From the NCBI RefSeq assembly GCF_015191005.1, contig NZ_CP040442.1, forward strand, positions 1,364,001-1,428,000: a DNA stretch of 64,000 nt, read 5' to 3'. The notes under the pieces were generated by a model. It made no database searches, was not told the origin of the DNA, and worked only from the letters and a program-made list of their open reading frames with translations. Each line of letters starts with the position of its first letter. The first letter of the stretch is position 1. This stretch comes from Kaistella flava (ex Peng et al. 2021). Its GTDB lineage: Bacteria > Bacteroidota > Bacteroidia > Flavobacteriales > Weeksellaceae. The translations under genes were made by a program, and so were the position numbers. This document shows positions 25,442-33,942 of this stretch, in pieces.

Positions 25442-28400
25442 TTAATCCTTACCAGTTATTTGGATTTTACCTTGCAAGTCAATTTTAACTTTTATTGGAT
25501 TAATTTCCTGATACTTTTTCATACTAGCAACCCTAATTTCTTCATTTTTATTTGTTACTGTAGATGCTAAGTGATGTCTAAAAGAAAAATCCCCGTCAGA
25601 TATTTTTTGAACTCTATATAAATAACTACTCAAGAAAGAACTATTCTCAAAATTATCATTATACTCTTCGTTTGAAAGTCCTAACAAAAACATATCATTT
25701 TCTTGTAATGTTAAAACTAACTCTTTCAGTTCTGGTTCTACATATTTATCTTCAGGTAGTTTATATATTTTGTCTTTATGTTTAACTCTTTCAACAACAT
25801 TCCAAAAATTTGTAATACTATCTTTCAATTCGCCATTTTCATCTTTATAAATAACAATATGATGATTTTTTCTTGGATTTACATATTGCTTAATAGTAGG
25901 TTTTAGCTGTTGGGCATTTCCAATTTCTTGAGAAACTCTAACTTTTTTTATAGGAACAGGTTCTCCTTTTTTATTTGGCAACGTGTAAAGTTGTTTAATT
26001 TGCAAACGCAACTCTATAATTTTTTCGTTTAAAGAAACCTCTTCAAAATCATTTAATTTAGATGATTTCAATTGTTTAGCTAAACTTTCAATTTCCTTAT
26101 ATATCGGGATTTCTTCTTTTCTTGCATTAATTATTATTTTCCTGATTGTAGTATCCACAATCTTATTTATCTGTTTTTCAGAAACTAAACTTTCAACAGA
26201 CTCTCTTCTATGAAACCCCTCTTTACCCTCCGGTGGTGTTCTTTTACCATAAACATTCTCCATATGCAATTGACCGCGGACGGAATCTCCCACACTTAAA
26301 TAGGTCTTTCCATTTTTTACGATCTTTTTTCTAACTTCTGTTAAAATATTCTTGTTTTGCTTAAATGAAATTAGAATACCGTTTACTACTTTTTGAGCGT
26401 CGGTATGAAAACCAGTCCAAGGCTCTATAAAGTTTAAATGTTCTTTTTCATACTCATTTCCTCTTTTTTTATTTTCAGATGATGCATTGTGTTTACTTAG
26501 TTCTTGAAAATATTTTTCTTTGGTCAATGCAATTACTATAGCGTCAATAGCGTGATGTCGATGATCTTCACGGTTTTTCTTTGGATCAAATTTAATTTCT
26601 CCTGTGTATTTATCAACCCAAACCGTACCTTCAACAAGCGTTTGTCCATCTTCTAATTTCTGCTCTTGTGTTTTAACTGGATAAAAGCCTTCAACTTTCG
26701 AAATAATATCAAACAAAACATAATACTTCCCTTGACCTTCATCCATATTAAAATGGTGTTGACTGTCCATATCTGAAACAAAAACATTTTCATTGTTTGT
26801 TGTTCCTTGAATAACAATTTGATAGTCATTTGCTAATGGTTTTTCATTCATGGCTTTGTCAAAAAGCACATTTTCAACATCAATATCAATTATTAACCAA
26901 TATTTTCCATCTTCTTGATTTGTGTCACATTGATATACATAGGAAGAAAAAACTTTTTCTTTTACTTCCCCATATAAGAGTATTTGTTTTCCATTTTTTT
27001 TAGGTTGGTCTTCTTTTGTTGGTTTCTTAAATGTTTTATTAAGTATAGTGAGTTTAGCCCAATAGGTTCCATTTTCATTACCAACTGCATTTATCATATT
27101 AAGCCCTTCAGTCTTAAATTTTTCTTTTTCTATTTTCCCTCTAACGACTATTTCCTTTTCTGATGTTTCGGGTTTTTCCTTAAACACTCGAACAATATTT
27201 TTAGGATTTGATAATTTCAATTTTGTCCAATACTCTCCATGTAGTAAATCTGGGGTTTCAATCTGAAATTTCACGTATTGTTCTTTAGACTTAAAAAGTC
27301 CTTTATCTACATTACCAAAAAGAGTTGTTTCATTTTGTAATAAATCTGGTTTTGCATTAAAAATTCTTTGTGAACTAATTGGATTTTTATCTTTATCAAA
27401 AACAACATAATGTGGAATATGTCTTTCTGCATCAATATATAAATTTGGAATATCAATTGTAAAAGCAGGTTGAAGTATATTGTTTAAACCCCACAATCTT
27501 CGCAATTCAGCCGTTAAGCTCCCTGGCATAACTCGAACATCATCACAAACTTGACTTAATATTCCTGCTGTTTTTTTACTTATATAACGAGTGTCATTTA
27601 ATTGTCTTTCGATAAAAGTGTTTTTATCAAATTTTGTCTGAGAAACAAATCTTTTTGCTTTTTGATAAGGCAAAACTTTAAACGCTCTTCTTTCAATTTC
27701 TTCCCAACTTTTTGCTCCGCCCCATAAATTGACATCTTTGTTGAGTTGATAAAATTCATAAGGTGTTCTCTCTCCTTTTAAACCATTAAATTTTGAATCA
27801 CACAACGTTTTGTTTGCAAAACTATCATCCAATGAGACACTTCTGGGAATAATATGTTCTATTTGAATTTTATTTCCTCTACCTAAAACATCTGAAATAT
27901 TGATTGTTTTATTTGTATAAGGACAAACTGGGAGAATTCCTTTTTCTTGCAATTCCTGATACAATAGAACTTTTTGAATATTTTCTCTTCCGTGGCTTAG
28001 ACCGTATTCCGTTAGTAATTGTTTTGCATTTTCATTCTTTGTCGTATTTTGAGAAATCCTATTCGTTAATTCTTGTCGTTTTGTTTTACCATTTTTTAAA
28101 TCTCTACCTAACTCAACTCTTATTTGATCAAATTTACCATGCTGAACAATTAATTCATTAACAATTCTTTTCACTTCATTCACGCCTTGCTGCACAATTG
28201 GATTTCTTAAATTTTCAATATCTCCAATTTTGTTGAACTGTTTCTTTATTTCAACTTCTTGACTGTGGTGGTACAATTTTTTAAATGAAATATCGCTTTC
28301 TACAAATCCATATTTTTTATCAATCAAATACCTTTTAATCTTTTCAATTGAGTCTCCTTCTTTATTCGTTTTATCGTAATTAATTTTTAAAATATTATTT

Positions 28401-30118
28401 TTTAATTCTTCATACTCATTAGCAAAATATTTCCATCTTTTCCCAAAAGCATTTCGTACACCTCCAAGAATAACAGCATCACTTTCTCTTTTACCTTCTT
28501 TTAAATATGGTAAAATATTCTTAATCGCTTTCAATGAAAAACTTGAATATCCCTCTTTTAAATTAATTTTGGCTATTTTATCTATTTTATCCTCTTCTAA
28601 ATTGTAGTCGTTTTGCAATATTTTAATTAAAATATCATTGTCTTCACAATAATGAAATAAATGCCAAATACGATCTATACCATATTCTATAACATCTTCT
28701 CCATTGACCTTTACTACAAATTCTTTTTCAAGTATTGATTTAGGAAATACTGAATTTAAATTTTTGGTTGTGTAGCTTCCACTTACTGAGGAATCTTTGT
28801 CATAGTTAAATGTTTCGTATTCTAATTTCAATTTTTTTTGAATTTCAGAAAACTTGAAATTAGTATCTTTTGAATTAATCAACTCTAAAACTTCTAACCT
28901 TTGAGATTCTTCAAGACGTTGTTTTTTACCATATTCTATATTATTTATAAACTTATATGCTCTAAATTGTTCAAATAATGGATGCGATAAGTGGCAAGGT
29001 GTTTTACCTTTTTGAATAAATTTTCCAAACTCATCTTTCAAATCTGGCTCGAATCTACATTTAGCTAATAATTTTTTTTGAGATTTCAAAGGTCTTTGCC
29101 AAAACAAAACACTCTCATTACTCTTAAATTTTAGATTTTCTTCTTCATCTTTTTCTATTTTACCAGCCAAAAATTCTTTTAATGGTAATTTAGTTGTCAC
29201 CTTTAATAATATTTTTTTCTTATCATCTTTTGAAAGTTCATCACTTATATATTTAATTTCTACATTTTCAGTTCCTTTTGTTAATTGAAGATGTTCGATC
29301 TTTTTAGCATTCCTTTTATTTTCGATACTACCATTAAGAAATCTTGTCTTCTCGCTCAGACATTCAACTGTTTCCAATCCTAGGTGTTTTGATTGCCGAT
29401 TCCAAATTGCTTCAAACTCTGCAACATACATATCTCTCAATGTATATCTAGATCTAACTCTTAGCTCATTACCATCTTCATCTTGAATAATTTTATAAGG
29501 TTCTCCATCTTTTGGTAAAATATGGAACAAATAATTGCCTAAAGTAGAATCCTGCAACTCTTTAAGAGTAGCATCAATTCCTTTTACGTTCTCTTTTCCT
29601 TTATAAATTGCACCATCATCTTTACCTTTCCTATTACTTAAAAATCCCCTTCGCTGAATCAAATGATATAAAACTCTACCAAATTCCAACAATGTTAAAT
29701 CCTCACGTAAAGCCCTATTACGTAGCTTATACGGATCTTGCTTTAACCATAGATTATAAGAATGACTTTTAGGAAGAAATAATTCAGGAGCCATTCTGCC
29801 TTCTTTCTTTTTTTGCTTATCCCATTTACTCCAAACATCAAGCTCATTATGCTCCAAAGGACACATTTCGAAATTAATAAGAGTTCTTAATAATTTTATT
29901 TTTCTTATTCTCTTCCTATAATATTGCTTCCTAAGTTGTCTGCTATTTCTTCTTTTCGCATTCTTACTTTCTTCTTTATCTCCATAGCCAATAGTTTTCG
30001 AAATAACTCCCTCTGGAAATATCCTTACTCCTACATCTAGAATTTCATTCTCCAAATCATCCACTATCGCCCAACCAATCGAGTTTGTTCCTAAATCTAA
30101 TCCTAAAATTTTTGCCAT
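25442..30118 (-). CDS. cas9: CRISPR-associated endonuclease Cas9, type II-C, with large insertion before RuvC-III
   Basis: The RNA-guided DNA nuclease of this locus has 1558 residues when started at ATG 30118 (MAKILGLDLGTNSIGWAIVD). Key sites are RuvC-I Asp8, an arginine-rich bridge helix near 54-78, RuvC-II Glu669 in IRVELGRDL, and HNH His755 in IEHIIPRS with Asn769 and Asn778. RuvC-III has His1188/His1189 and Asp1192 in HHAIDAIVIAL. All catalytic residues are present, so it should be active. Residues about 880-1185, between LRRLWGLN and HHAIDA, form an insertion with tandem units (separate entry). Compact II-C Cas9s such as that of Neisseria have only about ten residues there. The gene points away from the tracrRNA and towards the array. 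Confidence 0.98.
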   Translation of the reverse strand: MAKILGLDLGTNSIGWAIVDDLENEILDVGVRIFPEGVISKTIGYGDKEESKNAKRRNSRQLRKQYYRKRIRKIKLLRTLINFEMCPLEHNELDVWSKWDKQKKKEGRMAPELFLPKSHSYNLWLKQDPYKLRNRALREDLTLLEFGRVLYHLIQRRGFLSNRKGKDDGAIYKGKENVKGIDATLKELQDSTLGNYLFHILPKDGEPYKIIQDEDGNELRVRSRYTLRDMYVAEFEAIWNRQSKHLGLETVECLSEKTRFLNGSIENKRNAKKIEHLQLTKGTENVEIKYISDELSKDDKKKILLKVTTKLPLKEFLAGKIEKDEEENLKFKSNESVLFWQRPLKSQKKLLAKCRFEPDLKDEFGKFIQKGKTPCHLSHPLFEQFRAYKFINNIEYGKKQRLEESQRLEVLELINSKDTNFKFSEIQKKLKLEYETFNYDKDSSVSGSYTTKNLNSVFPKSILEKEFVVKVNGEDVIEYGIDRIWHLFHYCEDNDILIKILQNDYNLEEDKIDKIAKINLKEGYSSFSLKAIKNILPYLKEGKRESDAVILGGVRNAFGKRWKYFANEYEELKNNILKINYDKTNKEGDSIEKIKRYLIDKKYGFVESDISFKKLYHHSQEVEIKKQFNKIGDIENLRNPIVQQGVNEVKRIVNELIVQHGKFDQIRVELGRDLKNGKTKRQELTNRISQNTTKNENAKQLLTEYGLSHGRENIQKVLLYQELQEKGILPVCPYTNKTINISDVLGRGNKIQIEHIIPRSVSLDDSFANKTLCDSKFNGLKGERTPYEFYQLNKDVNLWGGAKSWEEIERRAFKVLPYQKAKRFVSQTKFDKNTFIERQLNDTRYISKKTAGILSQVCDDVRVMPGSLTAELRRLWGLNNILQPAFTIDIPNLYIDAERHIPHYVVFDKDKNPISSQRIFNAKPDLLQNETTLFGNVDKGLFKSKEQYVKFQIETPDLLHGEYWTKLKLSNPKNIVRVFKEKPETSEKEIVVRGKIEKEKFKTEGLNMINAVGNENGTYWAKLTILNKTFKKPTKEDQPKKNGKQILLYGEVKEKVFSSYVYQCDTNQEDGKYWLIIDIDVENVLFDKAMNEKPLANDYQIVIQGTTNNENVFVSDMDSQHHFNMDEGQGKYYVLFDIISKVEGFYPVKTQEQKLEDGQTLVEGTVWVDKYTGEIKFDPKKNREDHRHHAIDAIVIALTKEKYFQELSKHNASSENKKRGNEYEKEHLNFIEPWTGFHTDAQKVVNGILISFKQNKNILTEVRKKIVKNGKTYLSVGDSVRGQLHMENVYGKRTPPEGKEGFHRRESVESLVSEKQINKIVDTTIRKIIINARKEEIPIYKEIESLAKQLKSSKLNDFEEVSLNEKIIELRLQIKQLYTLPNKKGEPVPIKKVRVSQEIGNAQQLKPTIKQYVNPRKNHHIVIYKDENGELKDSITNFWNVVERVKHKDKIYKLPEDKYVEPELKELVLTLQENDMFLLGLSNEEYNDNFENSSFLSSYLYRVQKISDGDFSFRHHLASTVTNKNEEIRVASMKKYQEINPIKVKIDLQGKIQITGKD
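26606..27328 (-). repeat. Tandem ~57-residue repeats inside Cas9 (residues about 931-1171)
   Basis: Four full units and one partial unit occur in the Cas9 insertion. Each has a hydrophobic strand ending in glycine, then a charged strand, then G-x-Y-W/Y with another hydrophobic strand. The glycines are Gly935, 994, 1050, 1105 and 1164 (steps 59, 56, 55, 59). The later motifs are GEYW 961, GTYW 1017, GKYW 1071 and GKYY 1130 (steps 56, 54, 59). Examples of the first strand are TTLFGNV, IVVRGKI, ILLYGEV, IVIQGTT and TLVEGTV. Sequence between units has diverged, so the duplication is old. A beta-rich repeat domain is the inference. Confidence 0.75.
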
Positions 30119-30197
30119 GACCACTTTGTTTTTTAATAATTCTAAAAATAAGAAAAATCTAGATTGAATTTTAATAATTCATTCAAAAAATATTTTA

Positions 30198-30205
30198 TAT
30201 ATTTG
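30198..30205 (+). promoter_or_regulatory. -7 box TATATTTG for the tracrRNA
   Basis: TATATTTG matches TAnnTTTG and lies six bases ahead of the estimated 5' end of the tracrRNA. A -33 TTG at the usual distance is not obvious; the nearest upstream TTG is 31 nt away. Confidence 0.5.
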
Positions 30206-30210
30206 TCTCA

Positions 30211-30301
30211 AGATAATTTTATTCTAATCTTTAATCTTATCACAATAAGGCTATATGCCGTAGATGAAAATCTTTAGTCCTGCTTCGGTGGGACTTTTTT
30301 T
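30211..30301 (+). ncRNA. tracrRNA of the type II-C system
   Basis: On the plus strand TTCTAATCTTTAATC (15 nt) is identical to the plus-strand form of the CRISPR repeat, so it is the anti-repeat. After a three-base mismatch, TCACAA matches CCACAA at five of six. Downstream lie a short GGC-TATAT-GCC hairpin (nexus), AGAT-GAAA-ATCT, and an eight-pair hairpin AGTCCTGC-TTCG-GTGGGACT followed by seven T (30276-30301), which is the terminator. A TATATTTG box precedes it. It is transcribed away from cas9 from the same intergenic region. The exact 5' end is estimated. Confidence 0.88.
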
Positions 30302-30519
30302 ATTGGTAAAATCTCTGTTTGCGATAAGAATTGAAATTTTTGAGATCCGATGAATTTTCAAAAATAAAAAACAAGTAGCGATGATGTGCAATTTCAGATT
30401 TCTAAAAGGATTCTTCGAGGAGTGAAAAAAATAATTTAGAGTTGACAAACACAATTTTTAAAACGTTTTTTTTCGGTGGGTAAAATCCGTATTTCGCTTG
30501 ATTTCTGTAATTTCATTGT

Positions 30520-30574
30520 CATGAACTCCTCATGAACTATCCATGAAGTATCCTAGGGGGAACTATGGAGTATC
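30520..30574. repeat. Three tandem 11-bp units plus a related fourth
   Basis: CATGAACTCCT (30520-30530), CATGAACTATC (30531-30541) and CATGAAGTATC (30542-30552) follow one another without gaps. After CTAGGGGGAA comes CTATGGAGTATC (30563-30574). The 11-bp period is close to one DNA helical turn, which suits a binding site array, but nothing identifies a regulator. Confidence 0.55.
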
Positions 30575-30752
30575 CGGGAAGGATCTTCTGACGATTTTTT
30601 TCAGTGACCCGTCCGAAATAACAGTAAGAATTGTGCAAAAAATGACACTTTAATTCAATCAATAATCCCAATTGATTTGCATTGTGTGAAATTTTGGTAA
30701 CTATCTACTTCTCTTTACCAAAATTTCAATTTTAAATCCGCAAATATTTCCG

Positions 30753-30760
30753 TATTTTTG
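30753..30760 (+). promoter_or_regulatory. -7 box TATTTTTG for ffh
   Basis: TATTTTTG matches TAnnTTTG and lies 19 nt ahead of the ffh ATG. A -33 TTG is not clear. Confidence 0.5.
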
Positions 30761-30779
30761 CAAATCTTAAAGATAAATT

Positions 30780-32150
30780 ATGTTCAATAGCTTACAGGAT
30801 AAATTAGACAAAGCGCTTCAGAATATTTCAGGACGCGGGAAAATTTCAGAAATCAACGTTGCAGAAACGGTAAAGGAAATTCGCCGTGCGTTGGTTGATG
30901 CCGACGTTAATTACAAAGTAGCGAAAGACCTCACCAAGCGTGTTCAGGACAAAGCACTCGGTCAAAATGTATTGACCAGTTTAACGCCGGGACAGTTAAT
31001 GACCAAAATCGTCCACGACGAATTGGTAGAATTAATGGGAAGCACGCATGAAGGAATTAATCTTTCTGGCAAACCAAGTGTAATCTTAATTGCAGGTTTA
31101 CAAGGTTCTGGTAAAACAACTTTTTCTGGAAAATTAGCGAACTATTTAAAACAAAAAAGAAATAAAAAACCACTTTTGGTGGCGTGTGACGTTTACAGAC
31201 CAGCTGCAATTGAGCAGTTGAAAGTATTGGGATCACAAACAGGAATTCCTGTTTATACTGAAGAAGGCGCCTTAAATCCTTCATCTATTGCAGAAAATGC
31301 AGTAAAATTTGCGAAAGAGAATGGTCACGATGTTGTGATCGTGGATACTGCAGGACGTTTGGCTGTTGATGAAGCGATGATGAACGAGATTAAATCGATT
31401 CATTATTTCATCAAACCAGAAGAAACGCTTTTCGTAGTGGATTCAATGACGGGACAAGATGCCGTGAATACTGCTAAGGCCTTTAACGATGCCCTGAATT
31501 TCGACGGAGTTGTTCTTACGAAATTAGATGGTGATACGCGAGGTGGAGCAGCATTAACAATTCGTTCGGTAGTAGAAAAACCAATTAAGTTTATTTCTAC
31601 CGGTGAAAAAATGGAAGCACTTGATGTTTTCTATCCGGAAAGGATGGCGGATCGTATTCTTGGAATGGGTGATGTTGTTTCCTTAGTAGAAAGAGCGCAG
31701 GAGCAATTTGACGAAGAAGAAGCTAAAAAACTTCATAAAAAAATTGCCAAAAATGAATTTGGTTTTGATGATTTCTTAAAACAAATCAATCAGATCAAAA
31801 AGATGGGTAATATGAAAGATTTGATGGGAATGATTCCAGGAGTTGGCAAAGCGATTAAAGATGTAGATATTCAAGATGACGCTTTCAAACACATCGAAGC
31901 GATTATTCATTCGATGACGCCGGAAGAAAGAAGAAGACCTTCTATCATTAATACTCAGAGAAAAAACAGAATTGCAAAAGGTGCCGGAAGAAAAATTGAA
32001 GATGTAAATGCTTTGATGAAACAATTCGATCAAATGGGCAAAATGATGAAGATGATGCAAGGACCACAAGGAAAACAGATGATGGAAATGATGAGTAAAG
32101 GAATGCCTAAAGGAGCAGGAATGCCTGGTGGTAACTTATTTGGAAGATAA
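30780..32150 (+). CDS. ffh: Signal recognition particle protein Ffh (SRP54)
   Basis: The 456-residue GTPase binds 4.5S RNA and signal sequences for co-translational membrane targeting. The N domain (1-90) precedes the G domain with GLQGSGKTTFSGKLA (P-loop), DTAGRL and TKLDGDTRGGAAL. The C-terminal M domain (from about 300) is methionine-rich, with a helix-turn-helix read as MTPEERRRPSIINTQRKNRIAKGAG and a Met-rich end (KMMKMMQGPQGKQMMEMM). Length and domains are typical. It is a single-gene unit with a terminator after it. Confidence 0.97.
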   Translation: MFNSLQDKLDKALQNISGRGKISEINVAETVKEIRRALVDADVNYKVAKDLTKRVQDKALGQNVLTSLTPGQLMTKIVHDELVELMGSTHEGINLSGKPSVILIAGLQGSGKTTFSGKLANYLKQKRNKKPLLVACDVYRPAAIEQLKVLGSQTGIPVYTEEGALNPSSIAENAVKFAKENGHDVVIVDTAGRLAVDEAMMNEIKSIHYFIKPEETLFVVDSMTGQDAVNTAKAFNDALNFDGVVLTKLDGDTRGGAALTIRSVVEKPIKFISTGEKMEALDVFYPERMADRILGMGDVVSLVERAQEQFDEEEAKKLHKKIAKNEFGFDDFLKQINQIKKMGNMKDLMGMIPGVGKAIKDVDIQDDAFKHIEAIIHSMTPEERRRPSIINTQRKNRIAKGAGRKIEDVNALMKQFDQMGKMMKMMQGPQGKQMMEMMSKGMPKGAGMPGGNLFGR

Positions 32151-32171
32151 AATCACCTTATTATAAAAAGT

Positions 32172-32212
32172 AAAAATCCCGTCTCGTTTATAACGAGACG
32201 GGATTTTTTTTT
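32172..32212 (+). terminator. Strong hairpin after ffh, shared with the convergent barrel gene
   Basis: AAAATCCCGTCTCGTT pairs with AACGAGACGGGATTTT over a three-base loop, followed by T on the plus strand and flanked by A-runs on the other side. It can end transcripts from both directions. Confidence 0.9.
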
Positions 32213-32229
32213 GAAATTATATGATCGAA

Positions 32230-32715
32230 TTAAAATCTTATTCCTAAACCTACATTAAATATATTAAAAGGTAATTTCTCACCAGCTGGACTTTTAAAAG
32301 CTTCATTTAACTGAAACGCATATCTCGCTTCGATTAGTAAGCCAGAAAACAAATCTGCTCCTAATCCAAAAGCAGCTCCGAAATTAGTCTTATTACTAGA
32401 CGCACTATCATTCATTCGAAAAGCGAACTGAGGACCAACCTGAACATTCACCTTCGGAACAAAATAAAACTTCATCATTACCGGAACCTGAAAATAGGAA
32501 TCTTTGTCAATTTTCACATAATTTAAAGCGGGCTGCAATGTAGCAAAACCTGGAATTCCTATTTCTGAAAACACACCAGCATAATAACCTTGCGTTAAAT
32601 TATCGAATTTACTGGAAACCACAGCCGAAGAAAAACCACCATTAATACCAAACTTAATCTGCGCATTAACCGTTCCAAAAAACGAAATTGCTAGAGCGAG
32701 TACTATTCTTTTCAT
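32230..32715 (-). CDS. Small outer-membrane beta-barrel protein (porin-like, PorT/OmpW-like size)
   Basis: The 161-residue protein has a signal peptide cleaved after VNA (about residue 18) and then alternating hydrophobic strands ending in IFNVGLGIRF, the C-terminal aromatic of outer-membrane barrels. The pattern FGINGGFSSAVVSSK with FGAAFGLGADLFSGLLIEARYAFQL suits an eight-stranded barrel of the outer-membrane beta-barrel (OMP_b-brl) type. A function cannot be assigned. It is the first of four similar barrels on the minus strand in 3 kb. A TATTTTTG box is at 32733-32740. Confidence 0.75.
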   Translation of the reverse strand: MKRIVLALAISFFGTVNAQIKFGINGGFSSAVVSSKFDNLTQGYYAGVFSEIGIPGFATLQPALNYVKIDKDSYFQVPVMMKFYFVPKVNVQVGPQFAFRMNDSASSNKTNFGAAFGLGADLFSGLLIEARYAFQLNEAFKSPAGEKLPFNIFNVGLGIRF

Positions 32716-33051
32716 AAAATTTTAACTTTTTACAAAAATATCATTTAAATCCTAGATAAAAAATTCACCCTTATCATTTTCCTAGTTTTAAAGGGGGTTT
32801 TCGAAATAAGCAATAATTTAATTTGGCAAAGAAAAATACTGATTCAACCTAATCAGGTTTTTAAATTCGTTTTTTCCAATTTAATTATTTTAAAAAAGTT
32901 TGGACTTATTCCAAAAGTTTTAATTGTATATTATGTTACTAAAATATTTATTCTTCTAAAAAGTAAATTGGTCGCCAACATCACAAATTACTGAAATAAA
33001 AAAACTGTTTCACAAAAGCAAAACAGTTTTCTCTATATTTAAGTAATTTTA
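32716..33051. other. Intergenic stretch between two barrel genes
   Basis: It holds the -7 box of the downstream gene (TATTTTTG on the minus strand at 32733-32740) and the terminator of the upstream gene at 32999-33030. The remainder is AT-rich without further features. Confidence 0.5.
32999..33030 (-). terminator. Terminator after the barrel gene at 33052
   Basis: AAAACTGTTT and AAACAGTTTT form a ten-pair stem with a ten-base loop. The plus-strand A-run gives a U-tract on the minus strand. Confidence 0.75.
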
Positions 33052-33633
33052 TCATTCAGATTTCATGTTTTTCATCGCTTTGCTTGACGGCAAAAAGATG
33101 TTTAGCCCTAATCTGAAACCTATATTAGAGGTAGTTCCTTTATTTCCAAAACCTAGATTTCCATTTAATTTTAAAGAAGCGTCAAGGCCTATATTTTGGG
33201 TAACAAAATAAGTATAACCAGGTCCAATCCCTAAATCTAAACCGTTCGCAGAAGCTCCGCCGTTAGAAATGGTAGTACCTCCAATTCCAGCATTACCTTC
33301 AACGAACCATCTGCCATGTTTCAACAAACTGTCAACACCTTCTTGTCCAGGAGACAGGTAATATCTAGACAAAGCTCCTACGCCATAAGTGAACGTTGTT
33401 GGCGAAGATTTTGCTCCAGAAAACCCTAATCTAACGTATGGACCTACAGCCCAATTGTCTTGTACAAAAAAAGCAGCTTGTGGAGTCACTTCGAAATTAT
33501 ATCCAGCTCCTTTATTAAGTCCAAAATTAGCGGCTGCTAATTCACCACCAACCATCCAGTTGCCTTGTTGTAATTGAGCAGAAGCGGTGATTCCTAATAG
33601 AGCAAAAGCTCCAGTGATTAATAATTTTTTCAT
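33052..33633 (-). CDS. Outer-membrane beta-barrel protein
   Basis: Started at ATG 33633, the protein is MKKLLITGAFALLGITASAQ plus about 173 residues (193 in total), with signal cleavage after ASA. Strands such as NWMVGGELAAANFGLNKGAG, WAVGPYVRLGFSGA and NIGFRLGLNIFLP are typical of a barrel. An upstream start at 33723 would add 30 residues ahead of an obvious signal peptide, so I reject it. The C-terminus extends past the last strand with a charged tail (SKAMKNMKSE). No specific function is visible. It resembles its neighbours at 33943 and 34595. Confidence 0.75.
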   Translation of the reverse strand: MKKLLITGAFALLGITASAQLQQGNWMVGGELAAANFGLNKGAGYNFEVTPQAAFFVQDNWAVGPYVRLGFSGAKSSPTTFTYGVGALSRYYLSPGQEGVDSLLKHGRWFVEGNAGIGGTTISNGGASANGLDLGIGPGYTYFVTQNIGLDASLKLNGNLGFGNKGTTSNIGFRLGLNIFLPSSKAMKNMKSE

Positions 33634-33942
33634 AATAATTTTTTTAATGATTTCAATTTCCTTAACAGAAATTATGGTTACGTTAATTATTATGCAAAAA
33701 CCGAGCCTATTATTACGAATCACATAACTATTTTCTCTACTATTTCATAAAACCTTATTGCTCCGCTTATCTCAAAAGTAATTTTTGTAACGAGTAAAAA
33801 TTGATAATTTAAAATAGTTTAATATTGATTACTATGCATTTCAATTTCGAAACGAAAAATGCAAGACTTAAAAACTAAATGATAAAAAAAAAATCCCGAC
33901 CACATAAAATTGTAATCGGGATTTAGTTTGATAAAATTCTTA
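33634..33942. other. Intergenic stretch between two barrel genes
   Basis: The terminator at 33885-33924 belongs to the gene at 33943. The rest is AT-rich with no clear TAnnTTTG box on the minus strand close to the gene start. Confidence 0.4.
33885..33924 (-). terminator. Terminator after the barrel gene at 33943
   Basis: AAATCCCGA (33891-33899) pairs with TCGGGATTT (33916-33924). The A-run on the plus strand gives the U-tract on the minus strand. Confidence 0.75.

Larger units (their letters stand above)
30302..30779. other. Intergenic stretch between tracrRNA and ffh
   Basis: No gene is seen in these 478 bp. The part at 30520-30574 holds short tandem repeats (separate entry), and a promoter box for ffh lies at 30753. 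The rest is AT-rich without recognisable features. Confidence 0.5.

Noticed and set aside
30251..30454. Possible 67-codon minus-strand gene
   Set aside because: It overlaps the tracrRNA and its terminator, has no family resemblance and no promoter.
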